64,000 bases of DNA, from contig CACRXP010000306.1 of the NCBI GenBank assembly GCA_902702965.1, positions 632,769 through 696,768 on the forward strand. The letters are read 5' to 3'. How positions within the stretch are numbered: position 1 is the first letter of the stretch; the number at the start of each line of letters is the position of its first letter. Origin of the DNA: Spirometra erinaceieuropaei. Lineage: Eukaryota > Platyhelminthes > Cestoda > Diphyllobothriidea > Diphyllobothriidae. A program made the position numbers and the translations under genes. The notes below the pieces were generated by a model. That model saw nothing but the letters and a program-made list of their open reading frames with translations. It was not told where the DNA came from and ran no database searches. This document shows positions 46,661 through 58,530 of this stretch, in pieces.

Positions 46661-48735
46661 GAGGCCACTCAAGCGTCCTCCAGGAGTCCGAGGCAATGAA
46701 AAAAGGAAAAAATCGATCGGCCCGTCACCGAAACACTTTTGGTTGGCGTACACAGATCCCAAAGGATATTTGTGGGAACTTCTCGTCTTTTAGCAGCGGC
46801 CGGTTGTCTAAAGATACCTTCATGTTGATCTTTCTTACATGAGTGAGCAATGACCGAAAGAATCGCCCAAAACACTTCGCGGAATTTCGACTCATTTCGT
46901 CATCATCATCCATTTAGTAGCGTTCTGAACCTGCGCTACACCATCTTATATACTACCATATCAGTTAACCCCTAGATACTGTACGGAAAAAGCACTCATG
47001 CAAAGCAAGTTTTTAACTCGTGACTAGCACGGCACTGCACGCCACTTCTACTTCTGTTCAGTTAATTCCGTTTAACGCTTTGACAGTGGCAAAGCGACCA
47101 AGCTCTCCAAAACACAGTATTATAATAATCCACTTTCAGTGTGTTCTTACTTCTCACAGTACCGAACCAGTCACGATATAGATTATTGGTTGATGGTGCG
47201 AGTCGACTTCGAATTTCGGTGTGTAGTTACGCCGTCGGTTAGTGGAGTTTATGCGTAATGTGGTGCGCGGAGTTGACATTGTTTTCTGAGTCTGCATGTT
47301 AGCCATATAATGAAGCATTTACCTTGTGTGTGCAGTGTGGTAAGGATTAACCAAAGCAGATGGGGTTTCCCGATATGGACTGCGACTGTGCATCAAGGGA
47401 TGCCTTCTCTTTGGATTTGCAAATATATAGACTTGCCTGCTCCTCCAGATGGTTCGCCTAAATGGCGTGTTAATCCGTAACCAGTATCGCGCATACAGAC
47501 GCGTTCCAAATGTTCGCTTAGAGCACTAACCTATGAGCCGCCGAGTCATTGGTTAGCCTCAAAATTGGAACAATAACCGACCATTTCATAATCTAGATGG
47601 AGCTCTGTTATGGGTGGCACAGAATTTCAGGGGTCAGGGTTGGGAAAGAATGAGACGGATCAACAACTTACTTTGAATTTATCGTGCACTGCCTACATTA
47701 AAATAAATTAAACACTTAAATGCCTCCTGCGCAATGTGCATGGTTTAGTCAGAGATTGCTATTTGGGAGCATCTGGACCAAGCCTAGTACGGGTAGTAGC
47801 TCTATTAGTCAAGTAACCAATTTTTCGGAGGCTGAGCTTTGGTTAATTCTCGCATTATCGACAATATCTTGCAACACTTGCTTCATTTGATTTTTTTATA
47901 TTTCCTCTGGGTTCAGCTTACCCGTCGTACGAATTGGAGTTTTCTAAATTTAATATTATGCTTCTTGTTTAGTTTCCCTAGATTAAAGACGAATGCTGTC
48001 ACGTCCGCCTGCCATGGTTTGCAATAAATTTTAGTACTCTTTGCTGAAGTCTGCGTGAAAACCCACTCGTCTGATATGATGCCGTATCTTTGTTTGGTGA
48101 TTCCGCCATTCCCTTCTTAGAGGGTGTCACTTCCTCATATTTACTTTCTACCTGATTCTAATATTTCAGCATAAACTCAGTCGAATGAGATATATTTGGG
48201 CGCATATGCGTATTCATAAATGTTTATTTAGGTCGCATATAGGACACTAACGTACTATATGGTAGTCTAAAACGGTTGACGTGGACCATCCTTTGAGCAC
48301 CAGAAATTGGTCGTATGACAGATGAACGTAGCTGTAGCAGCGGTGCCAATACAGGAATTGATGCAGTGGACTGTGGTACCCGCAGTAGATTCAGCGGTGG
48401 CAGCGAGTAAGATAGTTGTTCCAGCGAGGGATTCGGTGCATTCGGTGGTGTTGGGAGTCAGGATTTTACGCTCTATCCGTTGGGTGATTAAAAGGACCCG
48501 TGCGACTGAAATGCATACAACATTCAGAACGAATAAAAACGTCTGACTTACATCGATCGATTGGTTTAAGGGAGACAGCTGCCTTTCGGTTCGACTATCA
48601 CCACCTAATTTGTTGTTTAGCACAGTTAAACTCTCACCGACATAGATACTTCTCTGCTTTACAAAACGGAGGAAGTCATTTAGCCGAAAAGAAAATAGCT
48701 ATTTACAGCGATGAGGAGGCGTTTTCTGATTAATT
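46661..48735. other. Unrecognised DNA (right arm partner of 3121-5195)
   Basis: It contains the dispersed repeat copy at about 46756-46843 and the unrecognised 118-codon minus frame 48267-48623. Nothing else found. Confidence 0.5.
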
Positions 48736-49006
48736 TATGGGACATACTTGCCATTTTGCGCCCAGGACTCCACATCGAGCCATCGCAGGCAATTGCATAC
48801 CCGCCGGTAATTGTACAGATGAACGAACGACTAAGAAAAGGGAGATTGCGATAACTACTTCTGGCTTATTGGCCGTCGTTAGCCAGTCATGCCCGACCCC
48901 AGGCCCGGATGACCTGGGACTCGAACGGGGGTTCCTTGGTCATTGGGCATGAAGTGGCCCAACGCCATACAGTCGAGCTGTGGGCTCGTTGTTCCGTCAG
49001 TTCTGA
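48736..49006 (-). repeat. tRNA-related SINE candidate (right arm)
   Basis: Partner of 2850-3120 with the same B-box-like word on the minus strand (cctgggactcgaacg at 48912-48926). Confidence 0.35.
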
Positions 49007-50399
49007 TCAGGAATGCTAGCAATGGTATAAGGGCTTTCGCCCACCAGGCTACATTACAAACTCGCCCCGCCAAGCTTTGGGCCTCAAATCAGAGTAGTCT
49101 GTGGCTGTCGCATAGTGACCAGTAATTATGTTGATAAGCTGACTATGGCTGATAAACCGGGGATAGCCATTCAAGTCTCCCTTGTGTTTGTCGCCACTCC
49201 ATCCGCAGCGCTGGTTGCTTTCAGTTTTTGTTGTAATTCTTAGCTTGAGATAATTTATGTTTTGACATGAATCAACGATCTTTATCGGTGAAAAATAGAC
49301 TAGGCAACTTTTGGACTCACGCGCTGGTAAGCAGGACAGCGCTCTGACCATTTCACAACATGAATCGAGTGCATATTATATCCGTCATGCATATCCTTGG
49401 AAATTAAAATTACTTAATTTCCATTTAGACTTAAAAACAGTACCCAAAACCACCACCATTGTCCGAACTACTTAAAATGCTACCCCACCAATAACGTTTG
49501 GGAGTGTTTGTCTGCGGAGATTTTTGTTTCTTAATTTGCTGTGAATTGTCTTGGGTCGGGTTCTGCGCGTCAGCTGTGCTGCGCAGCCCAACTTTTAGTA
49601 AATAAGTGTCCATTTGGATTGTTTACTTCTGAATACCGGCAGATTCCCAAGGACTGTACCGTAAAAGGGCACCCGGTACAATTAAGGTCTGCTGACCCTT
49701 TCCGAGGTTGGTGTTGCGCTCCAGGCCGGTATTGAATTCCTTCATCGAATTTTTCCCAAAAGTTGTTATATCATCCTTTTTCAGACTGAGTATCGTTGGC
49801 TAGTCATTCTAGCCTCTTGCTATGTCAATATTCCTAAACTGCTCCTCTTCTTTCCATCTACCACACCACAATGCATGGGGAGGGCAGCATTCTGCCTTTA
49901 AGACAACAATTAGCGAAGTTGCATCATGTCTGTTACCGCTCTGCACTTATATCAAATCTATAAACTGCAGGCGACGAGGACCGCTGCGTTCATGGAGAGG
50001 GCGCAGTGACAACTGGTGTGTGAACTTATTGATACTGGCAGACTTTCGAGGCTTTCTCTCCCACTGTTCTCAAGGCCACCATGCTCTAGTGATGACCCGA
50101 AGTCTAGACGACTGGGGTGGACATGAGTTCAGAAGCTGACGAAACCAAAGCTACGTTTACGCGATCCATTAAAGCACTCCCTACCTCACATACGTGACGT
50201 ACTATGCGGACTGCACTGTGGATTCATAGCAGTCAGTAGCTTAGCCCTGAATAGGACCAAGCGACCACGTCAATTATAAACCGTCTAAGCTGCACATATT
50301 GGGTTGTTTTCATATTTTAAAAGCGTATTTGATTGATTAGCTAAGAAACCAAAGCCTCAAATTTGAGCTGGGTCGACCTCAACTCCCCTCTGCCATGCC
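49007..50399. other. No gene recognised (right arm partner of 1421-2849)
   Basis: Short frames only. Lacks the 12-bp and 24-bp segments present in the left arm. Confidence 0.55.
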
Positions 50400-52294
50400 A
50401 GTGGCAAGTCCCGGTGTGACTGGCTGAATATGTGTTTAGGCGCAGTGGCTTCGTGGCCCAAAACTGCCTTTCAGTGTGTGCCGCATGCTTGCTTACACGT
50501 ATACAAAGTGTCGCCTACCATTGCTGATCTTCGCAAAAGCCATCACATCGTTTTTGCATGATGGACGGACGAACGTTTAGTGCTCGTCTTTCTGTGTGCG
50601 CGTACGACCGAATAGATCCATAGGATGTCGGGATGTGCGGGTACAGCGTCGGCAGCGAGGTGGATGTGATGGGTGTAGACCTAGGTTCAAAACCGCAGTT
50701 CCACAGTCTCGTTGTGATTGATTCGCAAGTGTTCTATCAGACCTGTGCGGGACAGGTGTGAGCTGTCACACCGGGAAGGGGTCGGCTTGCGTATTAATAG
50801 GTTGCTTTTGCTCTGTCCTTCCACTGGACTACGGTGAGTTGAGTAATAGAAAATGAGATCGACTCAGCGCACGTCTGCTTCACTATCAACAGTCACAAGC
50901 AAGTTACCACCGCGTCTACTCCTGTACAGTTGTGGATCTTGCCGATAACAACAGTCGATCGGTCATGTTGTGGAGGTAAGTACGTGTGCTGTGAACGATG
51001 TGTGTTATCTTATTGGTGATTATCATATACACTTATGCGGTCGGATAGATTAATCCTCTGCATGAGTGTGCAGCAGGCGAGACAGGACTATCAGATGCTG
51101 GTTGGGGTTCACGGCTCCGCCTATCCAGTCAAAGTGTAATCGATTCACAGTTAGCCGACCAGGCTAGTATTCTTGTTCTCAGGGCAATGATCTATGCGCA
51201 CAGCCGAGACCTAAGTTTACAGCGAGGTGGTGTTGTAGGTTCAGTCCTATTTTTATGCCAGGGGACAAAGTTATTTAATCGAAAAAACGAATAGTGGTTT
51301 GAACCGGCGTTTTGCAGTTGCAGCACCACACATCCCGTTTCCTGCCAGTCCAACCGTTGCGAACGGCGATATGCACTGCGTGCCCAGTAGCAGAGTGGGC
51401 ACAGCACCGGTGACTCGTGCGTGAGTTTGTTTGTAGCTTTAGTAGACTCGCCCAGCATCTGCCGCCTTACCTCCTTCCTCACCCATCTGAGCCCGACGAT
51501 AAGACCGTGTCAAGAAGAGCGGAGGCGGCATCGGGAGCAGTGACTAACAGCTTAATAGCTCGTGCCACACAGGTCTGATCCGCTTACGAGAAACCGGGTT
51601 TCTACAGAAACAAGGTGCGGCTCGGATCCCACCTAAGCAGGAGGAGTGCCGTACAACCACATTCAGAAGAAGCCGTTGTAGCCTGATTCTCCGTCCTAAG
51701 AGGATCGATTTATTTCATCAGACGACAGCCTTACAGGTCACAACTTTTAGCACAGCGTGATAGTCTAAAAACGGTTCGGATTGCTTATAGTGAAAGAATG
51801 GCCCGAAATGCCGTGGGGACAAAGTCTTAAGAGTCAACCTACCTTTCACTTCCCTCTCCCTCGCTCCAGTTGGTTTTCCGAGCCTGACAACCATCTGGTG
51901 CCGGGCGGGGGGGGGGTGATGGGCGTTGTGGCAGACAGAGTTGCAGGAGCCCGTTTGCGTGTGTCACACGAACTGGCTTGTCTCCAGGTTGCGCAAAATA
52001 GCACACTTCCTGCCTGCGTTAAAGGTACCTACTGCGCTCCTGTGTTGGGTGATGTGGGACGGGCTCGTATGTGTGGTGATAGGGTTTTGTCTGCGATGTT
52101 TTGCCGCAGATTTTTTATGAAGGCGTATATAGGCAATGCGAACAGTAGAGGTGGATGTGGAGGATGCACACAGGGACTCCAGACACGGGTTTGCCGATCT
52201 CAGTGCGATAGAGTCACAAGTAACCGCCCAGGCCCATGAGTGATGTGAAGGTGCGGTCGCAATGTGGGCATGTTGAGATCTAGTCCGTATTGCT

Positions 52295-52388
52295 NNNNNN
52301 NNNNNNNNNNNNNNNNNNNNNNNNNNNNNNNNNNNNNNNNNNNNNNNNNNNNNNNNNNNNNNNNNNNNNNNNNNNNNNNNNNNNNNNN
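52295..52388. other. Assembly gap, 94 N
   Basis: Unknown bases inside the zinc-finger region of LINE copy 3. In copy 1 the poly-Ser microsatellite lies in the comparable region, so a similar repeat may have caused the gap. That is inference. Confidence 1.
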
Positions 52389-53916
52389 ACCAGTCTCTCC
52401 CCCCACACCGACTGTGCACTGATGCTGTTTAGAGATGGACGTGGGCGCAGTTTTGTATAAGTCTAGACGACCTGTATGCGCCAACCACAGGCAATTTTGA
52501 CCTACTTCGCGTACCAGACCACTCACAGGATAGCCTTCCGCTCATGTGAAATATGCATGTTCTTACATGCGGCGTCTTGCCTGATGTGTCAACGCTGGCA
52601 AAGTAGATCGCATACATGCTACAAGAGTGGTTTTTATCTGTTGTGGAGCGGCGTCACGTATGCGCATGTTGTGGAATAGGTTCCTTTGTAGTCCGGTAGT
52701 GTTTTTTGAGCGGAGGGGCGCGTTGGTCATGTTGATATTTTATTTCGGTTCGAAGATGTCCAACCAGATCTGTCCGTGCCCAGCATGTCCGTTAACAGTG
52801 TGGACACGACGGGGAGGGGTGGTTGGGTGCTTGTGTCGTCTATCTGTGACACTTGGAAATTACGAATGTCTCTATTAGCCTTAGCAGCTGTTATTCGGTC
52901 GGCTTCGAAAATGGCCGCTCCAGGTGTTCCGACAGTGTGCCAGGCCCGCCAGTCTTAAGCGACTTCATCCCAGGTATCCTGGTCGATTCTCAGGTGTTTG
53001 CGTGAGGGCTTCAAGGCCTCCATGTCATGGCGCTTTTGTCTGCTTTGCCAGCGAGTACTGTGGCCACACCGTGGAATAACTTCTTGGGCGGGCGCCTATT
53101 ATTCGTCCTCGCGACATGACTGTTCAATTGCAGTTGGATCTGCCCCAGAACGAAGTGAATACGGAAGACGCCGGTTCCTTCTAGAATCTGGGTGTCTGGT
53201 GTCCGTTCCTTCCAACCGACGGGAACGGCTGAGGTAAGCGCGGCCGAGTGTTCTTACTTTGCTTTCGTACACAGTGCACTTCTCTACCGCCTAAAAGATC
53301 ATTGTGTTGACGAGGATTCCGGTTGGCGTATGGCCACTATCTGTCCCGTGCTGATTGTTAGCCTGACAAAGAGGTCTCCGTTCCCTTTTCTATGATGGTG
53401 CTTGACGCTCATTCATTCGCGAGCAGGAGGTCCTGGTGGATTTATCCTCGTACCCATATCTCCTGGGACAGCGAAGAAAGCTTTTCCGTACTTTGATGGC
53501 CACTATCTGTAAATTCTGGCTGGAATTGCGTCGGTGCCCAGTGCTTCTCCGCCGAGCAGCTGTTCCATAACGGGCGTTGTCTCTGTAAGGCGAGGCTGAC
53601 GATCAAGGTCGTTGCAGATGTCCACAGGAGTAATTTGGCTGATGGCTTTTTCACAGACTGCGGACGGGTGGTTGCGGATACCCTTGAAGTGCTCGGCCCA
53701 ACGCTTTAGGATCTGCAACTTCCGACAGCAGGCCTGTTCAGTTTTGGCTGACCAGTGGCGTAGTCCGCTTGACTTGGGGACCGTAGACTATTTTGACGGT
53801 CGCTACGGGATTCTTGATCACATTGTAGTTGGCGCACCCTTGGATTTCTTCAGACCTTGGTTTTACCCAGTTGTTTTGCACTTTCCGTAGTCTACGCTGC
53901 GTCAGACTTTGGCATC

Positions 53917-54169
53917 GAGAGAATGCGACCTTATTGCCGTCGGTCCTGCTGTTTGCACGAGTCGCTAACAGACCGTGGAGTGGGTCGAGAGAATGCGACC
54001 TTATTGCCATCGGTCCTGCTGTTTGCACGAGTCGCTAACAGACCGTGGAGTGGGTCGAGAGAATGCGACCTTATTGCCATCGGTCCTGCTGTTTGCACGA
54101 GTAGCTAACAGACCGTGGAGTGGGTTGCGAGAATGCGACCTTATTGCCATCGGTCCTGCTGTTTGCACG
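53917..54169 (-). repeat. 70-bp tandem array, ~3.6 units
   Basis: The word gaatgcgacc recurs at 53921, 53991, 54061 and 54131, exactly 70 bp apart, with only a few substitutions between units. Each unit contains tcggtcctgctgtttgcacg and gctaacagaccgtggagtgg. The array lies in the linker part of LINE copy 3 (minus-strand TDGNKVAFSR matches TDATKAAFYR in copy 1). Because 70 is not a multiple of 3, the frame changes with each unit. A 26-bp piece of the unit recurs alone at about 55114-55139. Confidence 0.95.
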
Positions 54170-55004
54170 GATCGACGGATTTCTTCGTCATTTTCAACGA
54201 ACCAGTCCTGATGCTGTCGATGTGCGCGACTGAGGACTTCCAAAACGGTGGCCTGAACGACATGCCACGGTTCTCTGCATTAGGTCTCGAAATTGGTATT
54301 CGCCTCAAATGCCTGCATTTGTTGCAGGTTGCTAGGATTTGATCCGCGTTCGATCTTACCCGTTAATATAATATTTAACTTGTCTGGTGGAGATGCAGTT
54401 GAAGCCTAATCTTGAAGAGGATACTGTGGTGCTCTGTCCAACAGTCGAAACGTGGTTGCTAGCACGTCACCTTAGTCACGCTTCCTGATGAGGCCATAGC
54501 GTACCAGCCGCCAGGGACACGAGCGAGGATGCATCCACGTCGTCTGTTCCCGGATCGGAAAATGGAGGGGGGTGTTGACCAGGTGAGGAGTACCATCCGT
54601 CCAGGCTTTCAGGAGGAGGAGAAGGTCATTGCTATTGCGGCTACTGATTCCGAAATGACCCTGCACTCTCACACATAGCCTGATTCCTGTCGACTATGAG
54701 ATCGAAGTCACCGAGGGAAAATTAATTTGTTCGCTTTCCGTACACTGGCAGGAGGTCGTGCACTTCACGTCACCGGACCTGGTTATTGGGAAAGAAACAT
54801 AGGTGTCGATGACTGTGGTAAATATGATCCAATGAAGTGGCGGCCTCGTGGTTGTGAGATTGCGTTTATGCCCTGCGACAGGCAGGACGGCCGTCTCATG
54901 ACGTTCTTTTTTGATGGCGAAGGCGACTCTGGCTTGTCCTTATGCCGTTTGAGGTCGCTTTCTAACAAGTTATAACTAGCACCCACCCTTTTTCCAATTG
55001 CCAC

Positions 55005-56735
55005 TGTTCAGAGAGCTGCGAGGTCTGTCTTATAGCGCGATGCTCTCCTTTCCGGTCGGTTGTTCAACGAGTTGCCTAGGAGCGGATGAACATTCTCGGC
55101 TGCCAGAGTGAACAGAGTCGCTAACAGGCCGTGGAGTGGGACGGAGGTGGTTGTTGTGCATATTGTTTCAACCGCCTGTTTTACTCCCTCGAGCCACGGC
55201 CAGTTTGCAAGTTTTTCGGCACTTGTTTAGGGCACCTCTTCCAGTCTCTGCCATGAGGCGTAAGCAAGGTTGCCCCTACATAGGGCCGCCTAGCCATCCC
55301 AGGTGGCTGTCGAATTCCACTATGAGTCGCGACCTCTGTTTACTAGGAGGGCACCCCGAAGTAGCCTGGGCCGCCTAGGCGATCGCGGTCGCTGAGTCCG
55401 TAGGACTTTTTTTTTAATTTCGTGGGCAATTGAGATATGGGAGTGAAGAGGACTACCAGGCGTACAGACACATGACAGTTGGACAGTCGCAAAGGACGAT
55501 GGCCACCGTGTGCCTCACATCATGGTGCGCCGCAGGACGTTGACTTGCACGCGCATTTGTTTACGGCAAGGTAGACCTGCGCGCAGCGTGACCCGTATCG
55601 GGGGGGACACGCACCCATCGGATACCGTCAACTGTCCATGCGGTCGAGGCGGCTGCCGGGATGTGGCTGCTAAACAGAACATAGCTTCGGGGACCCACAG
55701 AGGAGAGTTGGGCGGGGCGAGGCAAGGCAATTCCCGTGTGTACAAGGCGCGTGGTGCGGCCCCTCCTGCCGGCAGTTTTTTGAGAGGCAGACACCGTGGC
55801 CGCTCTTGCGAACTCACGGTTTCCTCCTAAAGGCTAGGATTTTTCCTCTTCCCGATTCGAAGGCTGATCACTCTGCTGTGATTTTTGATTCTCGAAAAGG
55901 ACTCTGTTCTTCGGCTTCCCTAAACAATTTAGATGACAGGCAGTAGACCACAACTGCAGTTATACTCGCTTATTGGGACATATCTTCGGCAATGGCTGCC
56001 GCCGTCTTGACATCATTTCATGTGCGGCGGTTTTCTGTCAAGCCAGTCCGCCCTTTTTAATTCTCTCGGAAATTAATACGCGAACTTAGAGTAAGTACTG
56101 CGGAGTAAAGCTTTTTTGATTCGCACTGAAAGTTGATATGAATATTTAAGGTGGAATCCATCGGCTACTGGAGAATAGCCGCGCAATGTTCACATGCTGC
56201 CAACAAACACTGAATGATTTTACCATTCTGGCAACACGGGTACTAGCTAAAAACTCGGACACGCAGGTTTCGCCGATTTTGTGCAGCTGCGTGAGGGGTT
56301 CATCTCATCAAGGGTTCCCCCGGGGTTCCCCGTGTGCTTTCTGTTATGATGACCCCACTTCCCATACTGTTTTTTTTTTAATTTCTCCGGAAATTTATGC
56401 GCCAACTTGGAGTAAACATTTCCGAACAAAGATTCAGGAGCAGAGATTTTTAATTAATATCAGTCCGCGCATGCAAAGACGAGAATAAGGCCGAATTGGA
56501 TTGGACTCAAATTTTGGAGAACAGGTCTAGAACATCGGGAAAGCCCTAAGTCACCTTCCCACGCCAATGAGATTTGGGGTTTAACACAAATCGCGATCTG
56601 CAGTCTATGGTGTCACAGGTGAACAAAGTCGCGTAATCGGTCGGTTTATCCATAAACGCTGGGGAGACCAGTTTTTTTAAGCTGCATCCCGAGATCAATG
56701 ACTATGATTCATGACTGCGACCGTCTCTGATGGTG
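55005..56735. other. No gene recognised; GC-rich 55400-55830
   Basis: It contains the isolated tandem-unit piece at 55114-55139. Bases 55480-55520 (accgtgtgcctcacatcatg) weakly resemble 25070-25090 in the 3' region of LINE copy 1. A GC-rich stretch at 55510-55830 is open on both strands, which is typical of non-coding GC-rich DNA. T-runs occur near 55410 and 56370. Confidence 0.5.
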
Positions 56736-57340
56736 GTTTCGAGTGAGAATCCGAAAAGTCAGGCCAATAAACTTATTGTTCCAGCAAGAATTACATTGTC
56801 TCCCAAATCGATGCCGCCTGCCGGATTTTCTCAAGCCTTCAAAGGTTTCTAAAGACCGGACGCGACATTTCCATCGCTACGAAGATTCGCATGTACTGTG
56901 CATCCGTCCGGTCCGTCCTTCTGCACGGTTGTGAATGCTGGGCTGTGCGCGTGGAAGGTGAGCAAACACTGGAGGTATTTGGTCACCACTGCTTAGGGAT
57001 CATCCTCCAAGTAAAGTACACTGACATCGCCTCAAATGAGACTGTGTGCACTCACTGCGACAGCATTGCAGGGGTATCTCAGGCAATTCAGGAAAAACGA
57101 CTGCGGTTGTTCTGACACATTCTTCGTCGTCCTCTTCCTCACGAGCTCAGTGTTGTTGCCCGTCCGACAACGTTACCCACATGGGGGGGGGGTGAACTCA
57201 AAACCTGGCTCCACACATTCCGTCACGGCACGAAAGTGGTTCTCGGAACTCCGGTATTTGGTCTCCGTCGCCGGTGAAGAGATCTGCTGCCGCGGACCGT
57301 CACGCGTGGAGAAGTGCTGTCCGTGACATCCTTGAGACTC
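56736..57340 (+). pseudogene. RTE-type LINE RT C-terminus (relic)
   Basis: Frame 56891-57115 reads MYCASVRSVLLHGCECWAVR, then LEVFGHHCLGIILQVKYTD, then QAIQEKRLRLF, followed by a stop where the family usually has Trp or Phe-Gly-His. Next come HILRRPLPHELSVVA in the same frame and a G-run at 57182-57191 that breaks the frame before VVLGTPVFGLRR. This is the thumb and C-terminal region of an RTE-like endonuclease-RT LINE common in flatworms, from a different family than the zinc-finger LINE. It is 5' truncated and inactive. Confidence 0.75.
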
Positions 57341-58530
57341 GCCAGACCAGATATGATCACAGTGGTATCAAGTACAAAGTAAGTACAAACCGCAGATAAC
57401 CATCTCGTGGCAATTAATGCGACTGAAAGACCAGCCACCACGGCAAGAAACGTCTGCAATCTTTTGCGGGATCGGATACAACTGCGAGCAAAACAACTAC
57501 ATTAGAGAAAGCGGGAGATTATTCCAGAGGCCAATGGCCAAACACGCATCACCAATCCTCAAGTTGTGGCTCACTCGACCTCGCCGTCCACACCCTGAAG
57601 TTAGACGAGGTGGAAGTTCTTGCAGTAGGCGACAACCCCGCGAGTCGCGAGCCCCCTGAGTCGGCTCTTCAACCCGTAGGCCACTGAGATATCACCCTCC
57701 CTGTTTGTTTCTAAAACATTGCCTGGACAGAGTAATTACTCGCAAGGTGGGCGCGCGGGTAAACATTGCTTCTAATAGCAAAACTTGAGAGCCTAATAGT
57801 GAAGCACTTATCACGCCCATCAGCAGCAAGTGTTGAAATTGCAGAAATTGCCGACCCAGGTGGGGTCGACCGGGAAATCAACGCACCAAGTACGAGCATC
57901 TTAAGTGAGGGTTGGACCTACCAATCTTAGTGGATTGTGATTGCTTGACTACCGCACCTCCTGTGCGTCCGCTACAGTTGTCTGTTACAGTCTCTGATGC
58001 TGTGTCCGAGTGTAAATTCAAAATCTCAGACAAATAAACGTTTCTTCCAAATGACTGAGTCTTCTTGTCGTAATATTACTCCTTTTCAGCCCATTTTCAT
58101 ACAGATGAAAGTTTTTTTTCATTAATTTCTCGTTCTCATTTTTACCGGCAAAGATGTTCTGATCACCACATTTCAGGTCACTTTCTACCCTGGTTGATTC
58201 TAAAATTCTCATTTTCTCCTTCAGCTTCGTCCATATTTGACAACATGAAGCCGGCCTCCCTGGGTGGTCTAATTAAACCGTTCCGTTCGCTCATCGAAAG
58301 TGAGTTATCCTTGGTTTCCGATGTCTGGCTTAGTGAATACTTAAAGTTTGCGGCGCAAAGACCACCGTCAATACCTCTTGCATGTTTTTCTTCCCCGAGT
58401 CAGATGTGCGTTTATGAAATATTAGGTTAGAATGCAAGTTTCTTCCTATTTTTAAACTGGAGATGCTAAACAAGATTTGTTGAAGTGTTATCTACTAATA
58501 TTGTCTAGCAGTACCTTCTCACTTATATTA
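57341..58530. other. No gene recognised
   Basis: It may include the 3' region of the RTE-type LINE (to about 57900). Short frames at 57417-57659 and 58194-58430 show no known motif. Confidence 0.5.

Larger units (their letters stand above)
33414..51823 (-). repeat. Right arm of ~20-kb inverted repeat
   Basis: This is the reverse-complement partner of 1-20220, about 18.4 kb long. Its inner end coincides with the last base of the N gap 33208-33413, so the true breakpoint cannot be seen. Its outer end here is only the partner of window base 1 and the homology may run further. The LTR retrotransposon here is less damaged than in the left arm. It lacks the 291-bp mobile insertion and the Penelope-like block that the left arm carries. 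Confidence 0.95.
50400..55004 (-). pseudogene. Zinc-finger LINE, copy 3 and adjoining debris (minus strand)
   Basis: Read leftwards from 55004. An endonuclease relic (KNVMRRPSCLSQGINAISQP; then TTWMHPRSCPWRLVRYGLI at about 54530, matching the region before the linker in this family). The linker (HRQHQDWFVENDEEIRRS, about 54220). RT N-terminal part (ILKRWAEHFKGIRNHPSAV, about 53710; LGTDAIPARIYR). Then a jump directly to the RT thumb (GWKERTPDTQILEGTGVFRI, about 53210), so most of the RT palm is deleted. Next, a [14 protein letters not shown] segment (about 52900), zinc-finger debris (about 52220-52260 and 52640-52680), and the 3' region (51480-52100). Further finger debris at 50700-51150 suggests a second nested fragment. 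Confidence 0.75.

Noticed and set aside
51905..51917. G-runs (also near 57182 and 59945) as possible quadruplex elements
   Set aside because: Each is a single isolated homopolymer run, without the four spaced G-tracts of a typical quadruplex. They may be sequencing-prone sites.
53917..54169. CRISPR-like array
   Set aside because: The 70-bp units are direct tandem copies without distinct spacers, within a eukaryotic LINE relic.
55510..55830. 106-codon Cys/Gly/Arg-rich frame
   Set aside because: The complementary strand is open over the same span. There is no motif and base composition explains it.
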